A stretch of 64,000 nt of DNA from Isotricha intestinalis (taxonomy: Eukaryota > Ciliophora > Litostomatea > Vestibuliferida > Isotrichidae), in contig JAJJLU010003466.1 of the NCBI GenBank assembly GCA_023807065.1, positions 1 through 64,000 on the forward strand. Direction: 5' to 3'. Numbering within the stretch: the first letter of the stretch is position 1; each line of letters starts with the position of its first letter. Below are positions 29,767 through 39,624 of this stretch, in pieces. The notes beneath the pieces were generated by a model. That model did no database searches, was not told the origin of the DNA, and worked only from the letters and a program-made list of their open reading frames with translations. Both the position numbers and the translations under genes were made by a program.

Positions 29767-32700
29767 TTATGAAGAATTATATATCAATTTAAATAAAAGA
29801 GTTTGTGAAAAAGTATCATCATCATTATAAACAAACATTAAAACTTCCTTATTTCCTACTTGTCTTTGAACAGAAGCAGAAAATCTAATTTTTTTAGTTT
29901 CATTTCCCATAAAATCAACTTGTGTATCAACAACATTTAAAAAGTTTTCATTATCACTTTCAAAAAAGAGAGTAATTTCTTCATCTAAAGGATTAATAAA
30001 TTTATATTGAAAATTAGTTATGGTTCCAATTTTACAATTAACTTCAACAACATCTTCAATTTTAGGTTTTAAAGTATCATATTTAATTAACCAACTTTTA
30101 AAAGCTTCTCTTCTTCCAACATCAACACAATTTAAAATAGCTTCTTTTCTATTTGTAGTTTTTGGAAATAAAACAAAATAAATGTTGGCACTTTCATTTT
30201 TAGGTAAATTAAATTGTTCTCCGCTTCTTCCTGGTAAAAAAATATTTGGAGAATTTGAAAACAATTGTAATTCTTTATCTTCTATATCATTATTTATTGT
30301 TAATAATTGTTTTTTTTTATTTCCTATATTTGTTTTTAATTCTATTAACTCCACTGAAGCTATTTCTATTTTCCATGTTAAATATAGTCTTGATCTTGTT
30401 TCTTCTAAATAAAAAAAAAAATAAAATGAATGAAATGAATCTTCTTCTTCTGAGTCTATTGTAAAATAAAAGTTTAATGATGGATCTACATTTAAAAATA
30501 TTTTATCATCTGAACATGAATAATTGTTTTCTATTTGAATTGTCTTTTTTCTACTATTTTTAAAAGGGTTAGATAAAGGAATTTCAATATTTTTAGTGTT
30601 ATTTTGAACATAATATTGAAAAATATGATCAATAACAGGGAAAGAATTTTTAATGATTATTGTTAAATTATAATAAGGTTTACTATTTAATCTAGAAATA
30701 TAAACATTATATCTTTTTTCATCACTTGAAATATCATAAGTTAATAATTTAAATAATAAAGGTATACTTTCATTAGGAGCCATTTGGAAATTATAATTAT
30801 TGGATATGATATTAAAATTATTTGGTTTAATAAAACCATGATTTCTAACTAAACTTTCCCATTCTTGAGGAGATTGAATAACAGAAATAATATTATTATC
30901 ATAATTATTATTATCACTATTATTATCTTCATTAGCAGCTAAAATAACAATATGAAAAGTATCTTCACTATTAGAAGGATTAGAAATAACATAATTAAAA
31001 TAATGTGGTTGACCAACAATTAAAGTTATTTCAAATGTATTTTGATGATTTTCTTGAGTTACTTTTTGTAATATATTCCCTCTTTTTGCATCTCTATATT
31101 GTTCTGCCATTTGAATTTTTTGGAAATTTTTTTCTTGATTTTTTCTCTTTTCTCTAATTTCATTTAATTTTTCTTCTTCTATTTTTATTCTATTACTTAT
31201 ATCATTATTTTTTTCATTAAAATATCTTAAAACTCTAACTTTCTTTTCCACTTCTGGTTCCATTCTCATTTGTCGATATTTATTCATTTGAGATTCTTTT
31301 TCACTTGGTAATTTTTTATTTATTAATTCATCTATTTTTTCTTTTTCTTCTTTAGTTAAATTTGAAAATGTAATTGGTTTACAAATAACTTTTTTTTTCT
31401 TTGAAGAAAAATTAAAACCTAATTTACTGTCTAAAATTTTTAATTGTTGTGGTTTATATTCAAAAGTTTTTGAAGTATTTCCTCCTTCATTTTTTAATAA
31501 AATTCCTATAGTACCTTTATTTTCAAAATAATTATTATATATATTATATTGTAAAGTTTGATAAATTTGATGTTTTCCATCTCTGATTAAATCTTTTAAA
31601 GGAACTTTAATAAAACCAATACAAAAATTTTTTTCAACATCCATTACTTTAATTGGCATTTCTCTAGTTAATAAATATATAATAAATTCCCTAAAGTCAA
31701 TAGTATTATCTATTGAAGGATCATATTTTAATTGAACAAATACTTTTTTTTCCTCATCATCATTTGATAATTCACTTCCTTCTTTTACTAAAGTTAATAA
31801 ATTATCATAATTACGTGAATAATTATTAGGTATTTTAATATCAGAAACTGGAGAACAAAGATTTTGATGATTAAAAAAATCAAAATAAAATTGAATTTTA
31901 TTTGGAATTTCACTTGTTCTTTTTATTTCTTTTGTAGGTTTATAACCTAAAAATTGAAAAGTTATATATGAAGCAAATTCTCCACTTTTAATTTCTTTAT
32001 CTAAAGTATATTCAATTAAATTTTCACTTGGAGGTTTTATATCTAAAGATAATATTCCTTTAGAAATTAATTCAGATTTATCTTTTAAAGGAATTTCTTC
32101 TTGTCTTTTATCATAAGTTAATTTTGGTTGATATTCATCTTCAATATTTTTACTTTCATTTTCTCTTTCAAGTAATTTATTTTTATAATCTAAAAATTCT
32201 CTATATTCATTTGGATTAATTTTAATTCCAGAATCAATGATTTGAGGTTGTTGATTAATTATTTTAGTAGTTTCCTTTGTTATAATTTTCTCAGTATATA
32301 TATTATGAATTTCTTTAGTATCAAATCCAGTTTCATTTCTATTAATATTATTAAGTTGATTTACAACTTTTAATGTTTCGGGTTTTGTATCATTACCAAT
32401 TGGAATTTCTTCACTTTGAAATTGAATTTGCATAGGTGGATTAATATCATTATTATTTGTATTTGCACCTGTATTTTTCAAAGTATTTTTAAGACTTTGG
32501 ATATCAAGTTCTTTCATTTTTAATTCATTTCTTAATTTTTCGATTTCTTTTTCGTTTTCTGCATTTTGGAAAATCATTTGATTTTGTTGGCTAACAATAC
32601 CTCTTTGTTCATTATACTCTCGGGTTTTTTTCTGATTAAAAGTACCATCAAATGGGTTTTTATCTTTACTAATAATAAAATTAATTTTAATAATTTTTTC

Positions 32701-33963
32701 ATTTGAATCCCATAAATGTTCATTATATATAGTTTCTCCTGGTCCAGTTATAAAAAAGCTTTCTCTAAATTCATTATCCATTCCAATTCTTTCTGGAACA
32801 TAAACTGAATATCCAATTGGAATATTTAATAGTTCATCTTTTTGATTTTCTGATAATGGAAGTGATAAAGTATAATTTAATTCAATTATAAAAGCACATG
32901 AAGATTGATTATCTGAAAAATATTTATCTGTTGCTAATACTCCTTTATATATTAAAGTGTTTTCATCTTTCTTTATTAAAGTTATTGAATTTTCTAAACC
33001 ATTTGAATTTATAAAACACCATGTATTATGTAAACCACATTTTAATCTTCTTTCTTTTATAACAACTTGATTATTATTATTCTCATAAATACCATATTTT
33101 TTTTCACGATAATTATTTGCAAATTCAATTAATTCATATTCTAAGTCACTTCCAATAATAATTTGAACATTTTTTAAATATATATCTTCAAATATAACAG
33201 TTTTAATTTCTTCATTAAAATTAGGGTCTTTAGGTAAATATCTCAAAAGTAAACCAGGTAAAGGTTCATTGTATGCTAAAACAATATAATTAGGTAATAA
33301 ATAATTAATTTCTTCTAATTGAGGATAATTAATTGATTCATATTCTAAAGAAGCTCCATTAATTTTAATATCATTTAATTCTTCAAATTTTTTGAATAAT
33401 AAATCTCTTGGAGAACCTAAAAATATATCAGATGTTGTATTTGAAACTTGTTGATTTTGATTCTCTCCAGAAACATTTCTATTTATTTTTAATATTGTCC
33501 AACCTTCACATGATTGATTTATAATATCTTCATTTTCATTTGTTTCAACGAATATTATTTGAACTACATAATTATCATTCTTTTCATCTGGAGATAATAC
33601 ATATGCATAAAATAATTCTGGGTTTACCACTGTTATTTGGTAATTATCATTTATTTTAACTTCTATTTTTTCTGAACGAAATGTATTACCATAAAATTTT
33701 TCATTTGATGTATTATACATGTTAATAAAGTAACGTATAAAATATTTATGATTTGGATTTGGTTTTTCTATTATTTTTTTTAAACCATTTAATTGAATTA
33801 TTTTTAATGAAAAACCTTTTGACTTTCTATTTTTATCTAATGTATTTTCTATATTTATACTATTATTCATATTTCTTTCTATTTTCTTTAAAAAAATACG
33901 AAGATTCTTTACACTGTCTTCTCCATCATATTTTACGAAGTTGCTTAGTGTAGTATTCTTCAT
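29767..33963 (-). CDS. NPHP4: Nephrocystin-4 (ciliary transition-zone protein)
   Basis: The 1398-residue length is close to animal NPHP4 (about 1400). N-terminal blocks correspond to the family: FYGNTFRSEKIEV, SCEGWTILKI (SCGFGILRIF in animals), FLGSPRDLLF (GTPRALL), and KERRLKCGLHNTWCFIN (ERRLxVGxHN). The middle has a C2-like domain, a coiled coil around residues 460-500 and a Lys/Glu-rich helix near 930-980. The C-terminal third is beta-rich, in line with the Ig-like domains of NPHP4 (NHGFIKP, then PLLFKLLTYD). NPHP4 works with NPHP1 and RPGRIP1L in the gate at the ciliary base, so its presence means the organism builds compartmentalised cilia. Identification rests on motif order, not a search. 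Confidence 0.85.
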   Translation of the reverse strand: MKNTTLSNFVKYDGEDSVKNLRIFLKKIERNMNNSINIENTLDKNRKSKGFSLKIIQLNGLKKIIEKPNPNHKYFIRYFINMYNTSNEKFYGNTFRSEKIEVKINDNYQITVVNPELFYAYVLSPDEKNDNYVVQIIFVETNENEDIINQSCEGWTILKINRNVSGENQNQQVSNTTSDIFLGSPRDLLFKKFEELNDIKINGASLEYESINYPQLEEINYLLPNYIVLAYNEPLPGLLLRYLPKDPNFNEEIKTVIFEDIYLKNVQIIIGSDLEYELIEFANNYREKKYGIYENNNNQVVIKERRLKCGLHNTWCFINSNGLENSITLIKKDENTLIYKGVLATDKYFSDNQSSCAFIIELNYTLSLPLSENQKDELLNIPIGYSVYVPERIGMDNEFRESFFITGPGETIYNEHLWDSNEKIIKINFIISKDKNPFDGTFNQKKTREYNEQRGIVSQQNQMIFQNAENEKEIEKLRNELKMKELDIQSLKNTLKNTGANTNNNDINPPMQIQFQSEEIPIGNDTKPETLKVVNQLNNINRNETGFDTKEIHNIYTEKIITKETTKIINQQPQIIDSGIKINPNEYREFLDYKNKLLERENESKNIEDEYQPKLTYDKRQEEIPLKDKSELISKGILSLDIKPPSENLIEYTLDKEIKSGEFASYITFQFLGYKPTKEIKRTSEIPNKIQFYFDFFNHQNLCSPVSDIKIPNNYSRNYDNLLTLVKEGSELSNDDEEKKVFVQLKYDPSIDNTIDFREFIIYLLTREMPIKVMDVEKNFCIGFIKVPLKDLIRDGKHQIYQTLQYNIYNNYFENKGTIGILLKNEGGNTSKTFEYKPQQLKILDSKLGFNFSSKKKKVICKPITFSNLTKEEKEKIDELINKKLPSEKESQMNKYRQMRMEPEVEKKVRVLRYFNEKNNDISNRIKIEEEKLNEIREKRKNQEKNFQKIQMAEQYRDAKRGNILQKVTQENHQNTFEITLIVGQPHYFNYVISNPSNSEDTFHIVILAANEDNNSDNNNYDNNIISVIQSPQEWESLVRNHGFIKPNNFNIISNNYNFQMAPNESIPLLFKLLTYDISSDEKRYNVYISRLNSKPYYNLTIIIKNSFPVIDHIFQYYVQNNTKNIEIPLSNPFKNSRKKTIQIENNYSCSDDKIFLNVDPSLNFYFTIDSEEEDSFHSFYFFFYLEETRSRLYLTWKIEIASVELIELKTNIGNKKKQLLTINNDIEDKELQLFSNSPNIFLPGRSGEQFNLPKNESANIYFVLFPKTTNRKEAILNCVDVGRREAFKSWLIKYDTLKPKIEDVVEVNCKIGTITNFQYKFINPLDEEITLFFESDNENFLNVVDTQVDFMGNETKKIRFSASVQRQVGNKEVLMFVYNDDDTFSQTLLFKLIYNSS

Positions 33964-34631
33964 TTTTATATAACTTTAATTATTAATTAAATTTTAATTT
34001 AATCTTAATTTAAAATGTTAATTTTGGATGCAAATAGTATTATCTTTATGATGGAGCTCATATAAATATCATTGCTGAAGATATTGAAGAAGTTTTTGAA
34101 ATTATTATCTATTGAAATTTTTGTAAATTCATTTAAAGAAAAAAAACAAAAAAGAAATTCTTCTAATTTATTTAATTATAATACCAATATTTTAAATAAA
34201 AAAAAAAAATAAAGGTAACAATTTAGATTACAAAGTAATTCTGATTTTCAGAAATATAATTTTAGGAAAATATATATAAGATAGAAAATATAAATTATTT
34301 CTTATTGTAAACTTAATGAAATAATTAAAAAGATTCAATTAGTCTAAATAACAATTCAATAATGAGTTAGAGGCAATTAATTGCTATTAATAGATAATGG
34401 AAATAATATTCATGAAAATATTTTTAAACAAATATAACTATGAAATTATTTTTAATATCATTACAAATATACCAGAAAAATTTGATTTTATGAATTATGA
34501 CTTTAGTAAAAATAACCTTTTATAAAAAATAAAACATAAAATTTATTAATTATACTCATAATCTAATACTCGAAATTATAATAATAATAATAAACCAAAT
34601 ATTATTAAAAACCTGAATACATTTAAAAATA
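33964..34631. other. Intergenic region with coding-like scraps
   Basis: No intact gene is present. On the plus strand, short pieces read like protein, for example YDGAHINIIAEDIEEVFEII at about 34047-34110 and NITNIPEKFDFMNYDFSKN near 34450-34515, each ended by stops or shifts. They could be remnants of one decayed gene, but I cannot name a parent, and chance open frames are not excluded. Confidence 0.35.
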
Positions 34632-35447
34632 TTAATGTTCTTGATTATGATTAGTATTTTCAATTTCTTCATAATGATGAATACTTTCCATTTTTTTAAT
34701 TTTTTGAATTTTTTCTTGAATAACTTTTTCATCTCCTAAATAAAAATGTCTAATAGGTTCAAACAAATGATTAAATTCATAAACTAAAGGAACAGCATTA
34801 GGAATATCAACATCAACAATTTCTTCATCACTTAATTTATCTAAATATTTAACTAATCCTCTAATAGAATTTCCATGAGCAACAACAATAATCTTTTTTC
34901 CACTTTTAATATCAGGAACAATAACATCATTAAAATAAGGAATAACTCTAAAAACAGTATCTTTTAAACTTTCAGTTAAAGGTAATTTCTTTTTATCAAT
35001 ATTTTTATATTGTTCAATATTAGAAGGATTTCTTTCATCATCTTCATCTAATTTTGGTGGTTGAACATCATAACTTCTTCTCCATAAATGAACAATCTCT
35101 TTACCATATTTTAACGAAGTTTCTTCTTTATTTTTTCCTTGAATTGCACCATAATGTCTTTCATTTAAATGATAATTTTTTACTATTGGAATATATAATA
35201 AATCTAATTCATCTAATATACAAAATGCAGTTGTTATACATCTTTTTAATGTTGATGTGTAACATTTATCAAATTTATAATTATGTTCTTTTAATGTTTT
35301 ACCTGCGTTATGAGCTTCTGCCATTCCTGTTTTTGTTAATTCTACATCTGTCCATCCTGTAAAAAAATTTCCCTTGTTATATTCACTTTGACCATGACGG
35401 ATTAAAGTTAAACGATATTTTATTTCATCGTTTTCATTTGTTGACAT
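34632..35447 (-). CDS. gpmA: Phosphoglycerate mutase, 2,3-bisphosphoglycerate-dependent
   Basis: The 271-residue enzyme interconverts 3- and 2-phosphoglycerate in glycolysis in the cytosol. The catalytic motif LIRHGQSEYN places the phospho-accepting histidine at residue 18, followed by FTGWTDVELTKTG. NERHYGAIQGKNKEE and WRRSYDVQPP are the substrate-binding blocks, and VVAHGNSIRGLVKYL carries the second active-site histidine. The sequence is the full length of the cofactor-dependent family, with a slightly extended C-terminus (KIKKMESIHHYEE). The gene is intronless. The symbol follows the family name; the organism may use another. Confidence 0.96.
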   Translation of the reverse strand: MSTNENDEIKYRLTLIRHGQSEYNKGNFFTGWTDVELTKTGMAEAHNAGKTLKEHNYKFDKCYTSTLKRCITTAFCILDELDLLYIPIVKNYHLNERHYGAIQGKNKEETSLKYGKEIVHLWRRSYDVQPPKLDEDDERNPSNIEQYKNIDKKKLPLTESLKDTVFRVIPYFNDVIVPDIKSGKKIIVVAHGNSIRGLVKYLDKLSDEEIVDVDIPNAVPLVYEFNHLFEPIRHFYLGDEKVIQEKIQKIKKMESIHHYEEIENTNHNQEH

Positions 35448-35619
35448 TTACTGTTTATTGTTTTTTTTTTTAAAGGGAAATTTATTATTTTTTTATATTT
35501 TAAGGATGTTATTGAAATTTTTTTTATTTATTTTCAAGTTAAGATGTTTTATGATTTTTTTATTTTTTTATATTTTTTTTACATTTTTTTTAATTATTAT
35601 TTTTGATTTTATTTATTTT

Positions 35620-36765
35620 TTAATAAGGGTTTTTATTTTGTTTTTGAACATATGATATATATTTATCTTGATATTCTGTAATATCTTTTTCTCCATTATA
35701 AAAATATTTCTCTTTTTCTTTACTTGCTTGAAGTCTCAAATGTTCTTTATCATACCATCCAGGAGGAGCTTCTAATCTAACATCAGGATCTAATTCCCTA
35801 AATCTATCTCTACCATATCCATATTGCCCTCCTTGATTATATTGTCCTTGAGGATAATTCATATAATTGCCTCCCATTTGCATATTTGGATTATTCATAT
35901 AATTACCTCCCATTTGCATATTTGGATTATTCATATAATTACCTCCCATTTGCATATTTGGATTATTCATATTATTACCTCCCATTTGCATATTTGGATT
36001 GTTCATATATGTTCCTCCCATTTGCATTTGTTGATTATAAGGTCCATTCATATTATTATTATTAAATTGACCATTATTATTATTCATATTATTATTTGGA
36101 TTATTAGGATCAAATCCATTCATATTATTACCTTGGTTAAAACCTTGTCCGTTCATATTTTGCCCATTATTATTCATATTATTAGGATTAAAATTGCCTC
36201 CCATATTCATATTATTATTAATAGTTCCTCCCATTTGATAACAATAATGGTTTTGTTGTTGCATAGGAGGATCCAAAGGATTAGGTAATTGATTATTATT
36301 TTGATAATTTCTAAAATCCATGTTAAAAACACCAGCTAAGAACAATTTCCCATTTCTAATAAAATCAGGATCAGGTTCTTCAGTACCATTACTCATAAAA
36401 TTATATAAATTTCCTTTTCCAATTAATCCACCTAAAAAAATTCCTCCTTGTTTTTCAATAGGTTCTCTTAAATAATAACCTCTTCTTTCTAAAGGACTTC
36501 CTGTTATTGAAAAGGAAAAACATAATTTTCCTTTTAAACCATATATTTTATATAAATGATCATATACTTGTCTGCTATAATCCCATTTCCATAAACCTGA
36601 TGCAAATCCCACATAATCATATTTTGATACATCTTTATATTCTTCTGTTGGTAAGGGAATTAAATCTATTGTTGCTTGAGGATGAGTACCTAAGGCATTT
36701 AGAAATTTATTTATTTCTTCTACATGATATGAAGATGAAAAAAGTATTATTTTCTTCGGTTCCAT
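35620..36765 (-). CDS. Flavodoxin-like domain fused to an Asn/Gly/Met-rich tandem-repeat tail
   Basis: The first ~150 of 381 residues look like a flavodoxin-type fold: an opening strand KKIILFSSSYH, a middle YDYVGFASGLWKWDYSRQVYDHL in the position of the second flavin-contact loop, and KLCFSFSITGSPLERRGYYL in the position of the third. This resembles flavodoxin or Trp-repressor-binding-type flavoproteins. The rest is low complexity: Asn/Gly/Met runs and five copies of the 12-residue unit NMQMGGNYMNNP. A Tyr/Arg/Lys-rich end contains APPGWYDKEHLRLQASKEKE. The T/S-x-T-x-G-x-T phosphate loop is not canonical, so FMN binding is unproven. The combination is unusual, and the function is unknown. 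Confidence 0.6.
   Translation of the reverse strand: MEPKKIILFSSSYHVEEINKFLNALGTHPQATIDLIPLPTEEYKDVSKYDYVGFASGLWKWDYSRQVYDHLYKIYGLKGKLCFSFSITGSPLERRGYYLREPIEKQGGIFLGGLIGKGNLYNFMSNGTEEPDPDFIRNGKLFLAGVFNMDFRNYQNNNQLPNPLDPPMQQQNHYCYQMGGTINNNMNMGGNFNPNNMNNNGQNMNGQGFNQGNNMNGFDPNNPNNNMNNNNGQFNNNNMNGPYNQQMQMGGTYMNNPNMQMGGNNMNNPNMQMGGNYMNNPNMQMGGNYMNNPNMQMGGNYMNYPQGQYNQGGQYGYGRDRFRELDPDVRLEAPPGWYDKEHLRLQASKEKEKYFYNGEKDITEYQDKYISYVQKQNKNPY
35857..36029 (-). repeat. 36-bp tandem repeat, about five copies
   Basis: A 36-base unit repeats about five times inside the flavodoxin-like gene, encoding NMQMGGNYMNNP. The central copies are nearly identical, while the outer ones carry a few changes (Thr or Asn for the variable residue). 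The length is a multiple of three, so copy number can vary without breaking the frame. Confidence 0.9.
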
Positions 36766-37086
36766 TTATATTATTTTAATTTTTTGTAATTTTTTTTAAA
36801 GGAAATAAATTGTTTTTATAGTATGAAATTTTTAGATTTATTTAAATTTATAATTTGAGTTTAATTATATCTTATTTTGATGATACAATACAATCATTAA
36901 AATGAGGAAACAAAATGTTAAAAGTCCACATATTTTATTAGTTAATTAATAATTATGGATATTATAAATATTTTGCTCTTTATATTTTAATAAATAATTC
37001 ATAATGTAATATTACATTTACATTTCAATAAATATTGAATTATCTAAATTTGATTGGACGAAATATTTTAATTTCAAAATTACAAT
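36766..37086. other. Intergenic spacer
   Basis: This is the upstream region of the flavodoxin-like gene and the downstream region of its neighbour. It is A/T-rich with stops in all frames. No gene, repeat or RNA is visible. Confidence 0.5.
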
Positions 37087-37890
37087 TTAAAGATCATATT
37101 TATATCCTAAAGAAGGGAATCCAAACCCATATTCCATATTTATATCATTAATATTTCTTAAAAGATATTTTTTTTTTTTTGAACAAACATCACTGTAGAA
37201 TTGAATTCTTTTTAATTCATCAAAAATAGATTTTATTTTCTTATGATTAAAATCTAATTCATTTTTAAGTGTCTTAAATTGATTTTTTCTATAATTTTCA
37301 ATTTCTTTTTTTTCAGTAACAATATTCCTAAGTAATAAATGAATTAAATTTTTATCATTTTTTAATTCTTTCACATCATGAGTTAATGGTCTTTTGAATT
37401 TAGATTTATTTTCTAAACAAGGTGAATAAATTTTGTTTCCATTTATTAAAAAATTAACTTTATTTTTTATTTCTTCATTCTTATTTATTATTGTTCTAAA
37501 ACTTGGAATAAAATTTATTTTTCTTTTTATATTATAATTTGAAACTTCTGTTTTTGAAGGATTTATAATAAAATTAGAATGATAATTCCTTCCTTTTTTT
37601 TTATCCATATTTATAAAACCTCTTGATAAAGTTTTTCCCTTATTTTTTTTGATTTTTAACTTATCTTGTAATTCTGATAATATATTCTTATTTTCATTAT
37701 TTTCATTTATATTATCCGTTAATTTTATAAGTTTCTTTAATTTTTGCTCTGAAAAATATTGTGAAATATTTTTAAATCTTTTAATTTTTTTCATTTTTAC
37801 ATCACTATTAATAGAAGAGAAATTATAATCCTCAATTGTTTTTGAAGGACTATGAAGATTAATTAAGTTTTTTTTCTGTTTTTTCTCCAT
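37087..37890 (-). CDS. Unrecognised basic, helical protein
   Basis: The 267-residue frame is intact and begins MEKKQKKNLINLHSPSKTIED. The composition is strongly Lys/Asn-rich. A helical segment at about 170-240 (LLRNIVTEKKEIENYRKN, ELDFNHKKIKSIFDELKR) could form a coiled coil. The last residues, YGFGFPSLGYKYDL, are the least biased and may be a conserved peptide. There are no membrane helices or known motifs. The codon pattern matches neighbouring genes, so it is likely real. No function is proposed. Confidence 0.65.
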   Translation of the reverse strand: MEKKQKKNLINLHSPSKTIEDYNFSSINSDVKMKKIKRFKNISQYFSEQKLKKLIKLTDNINENNENKNILSELQDKLKIKKNKGKTLSRGFINMDKKKGRNYHSNFIINPSKTEVSNYNIKRKINFIPSFRTIINKNEEIKNKVNFLINGNKIYSPCLENKSKFKRPLTHDVKELKNDKNLIHLLLRNIVTEKKEIENYRKNQFKTLKNELDFNHKKIKSIFDELKRIQFYSDVCSKKKKYLLRNINDINMEYGFGFPSLGYKYDL

Positions 37891-37981
37891 TGAATATTGA
37901 AATTGAAAAAAACATATTTTAATTTTATTTTCAATAATTAATAATATATATTAATATTATACAAATAAAAAAAGTAGTTTT

Positions 37982-39542
37982 TTAATGTTTTTTAAATTTA
38001 CCAAAATTTCCAATTTTAATATTTGAATTAGTAGGAGTAGATTTTCTATTTTGAATAGGAGTACTACTTCTATTTATACTTTTAGAACTTCCTCTTATAT
38101 TTTTATTATTATCATTTTTATTACTTCCAATACTTACTTTTCCAGGTGTTCCTTTCTTTTTTTTCTTTACATTTTTCTTAGGTTTTTCAATAACTGGAAT
38201 ATCATTAATTGAATATTCAGAATTATCATTTTGTTTAAAATTAGAAATTTTATTTCCTGATTTTGAACGAACTCTTCCTATTATTGTATCATTTTTTGAA
38301 TTAACTGTATGAAAAACTTTAATATTTGGATTATTGTGATATATATTATTCTGAATATTCTTTTGAATATTTAATTCCTTTTCTAATATATTCACTCTTT
38401 GTTCTAATGTTTTATAAATTTCTAAAGTTCCTTGATTCAAATTTTTTCTGTTGTTTAAATGATTTATTTCTAAGTTTTTATTTAAATTTTCATAATTGTT
38501 TTCAAAAACATTTTCAGGGCTTTTGATTAATCCATTAAAATTACTTCCTGAAGTATTATATGAATCATTTACAATATTACTTATATTAGTATATTTTTCT
38601 TTATTATTTTCATCTTCATAAATTTCATTAAATAATTTATTATTATTAGAGTCTATTAATTTATGATATTTAATTTTTAAATTTGAATTTTCTTTTAATA
38701 TATCATATACAAAAGCTTCTATTTGTTTTAATTTCTGTTGAAATTCTTCTAAAGAAATTAAAATATAATTTTGTTTTTCAATATTAAAATTTAAAGAAGT
38801 TAAGGCATTATTTGTGATATTATGAAAAAAAAGATAAGTTAAATGAATATAAGAATTATATTCTCTAATTTGAAACTTTAATTTTTCAATATCATTATTA
38901 TATTTAGATTTAATAATTTCTATTGAGGAATCATATTCTGCTAATTTATGTTTTAAATCCATTAATTCATGATTTAATTCTTCTGAAACTTTATTATTTT
39001 CATTATTTTCTTTTATATTCTTTTTAAGTAATTCATTTTCTTTTTTAAGATGGTTTATCTGTTCTTGAAGATTTTTATCTTGATAATTTATCATATCAAT
39101 ATCATAATCTGAAGTATTTAATCCTTGAATTACATTTTCCTTTTTAATTGAAATATTACTGGAATAATTCTTTGTTTGATTATTTGAAAGAATATTTGAA
39201 TTTGATAAATTATTCATAAAAGAATTTTTAGTTTTAATTTGAAAAATATTTGGATTTGTAGTACTATTAGTATCTTTAAAACTTGAAATATTATTTATAT
39301 TATTATTATTTTCTTTTATTGATTCAATATTTATTTGTTCATTTTGAAAAGGATTATCTGAAATTTTTAAATCATTTTCACTAAAAATTGATTTATTAAT
39401 ATTATTAGATTCAAGAATATCTTTAGCACATTTACTTTTAGACACATCATCCAATTCTAAAAATAATATTAATGAAAAAACAAAAATTACGTTTTTGATG
39501 TTCTTTGATAACATTATCAATCCAAGAATTATTTTGTTCCAT
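37982..39542 (-). CDS. Coiled-coil protein with a basic tail, two exons
   Basis: Exons are 39491-39542 and 37982-39456 (1527 nt, 508 residues). The true start is the ATG at 39542: MEQNNSWIDNVIKEHQK, spliced across a 34-nt intron to QLDDVSKSKCAKD. Reading straight through gives instead a hydrophobic MIMLSKNIKNVIFVFSLILF start that imitates a signal peptide but is translated intron. The protein has an Asn-rich disordered region, a coiled coil at about 145-290 (LQEQINHLKKENELLKKNI) and a second short coil near 370. The tail is Lys/Ser-rich and basic (KKNVKKKKKGTPGKVSIG, RSSTPIQNRKSTP), suitable for binding microtubules or nucleic acid, though that is inference. No named family is recognised. Confidence 0.75.
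39457..39490 (-). other. Intron (34 nt) of the coiled-coil gene
   Basis: The minus strand begins GTAATTTTTG and ends TTTTTAG. Removal joins AAA-C to AA-TTG-GAT (Lys-Gln-Leu-Asp), replacing a hydrophobic start by a hydrophilic one. Confidence 0.8.
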
Positions 39543-39624
39543 TTAAATAAATTAATATTTAAAAATTAAATTTGATAAAAAAAACAAAAAATAATAATAT
39601 GAAATATATTAATACTCAAAAAAA

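Noticed and set aside
35857..36029. CRISPR-like array
   Set aside because: The 36-bp units are directly adjacent with no unique spacers and are coding; the window is eukaryotic.
35824..36288. 154-codon plus-strand frame rich in His and Ile
   Set aside because: It is the antisense shadow of the flavodoxin-like tandem repeats; the periodicity belongs to the minus-strand gene.
39457..39520. Signal peptide on the coiled-coil protein
   Set aside because: The hydrophobic segment is the translation of a GTAA...TAG intron; the spliced start at 39542 is hydrophilic.
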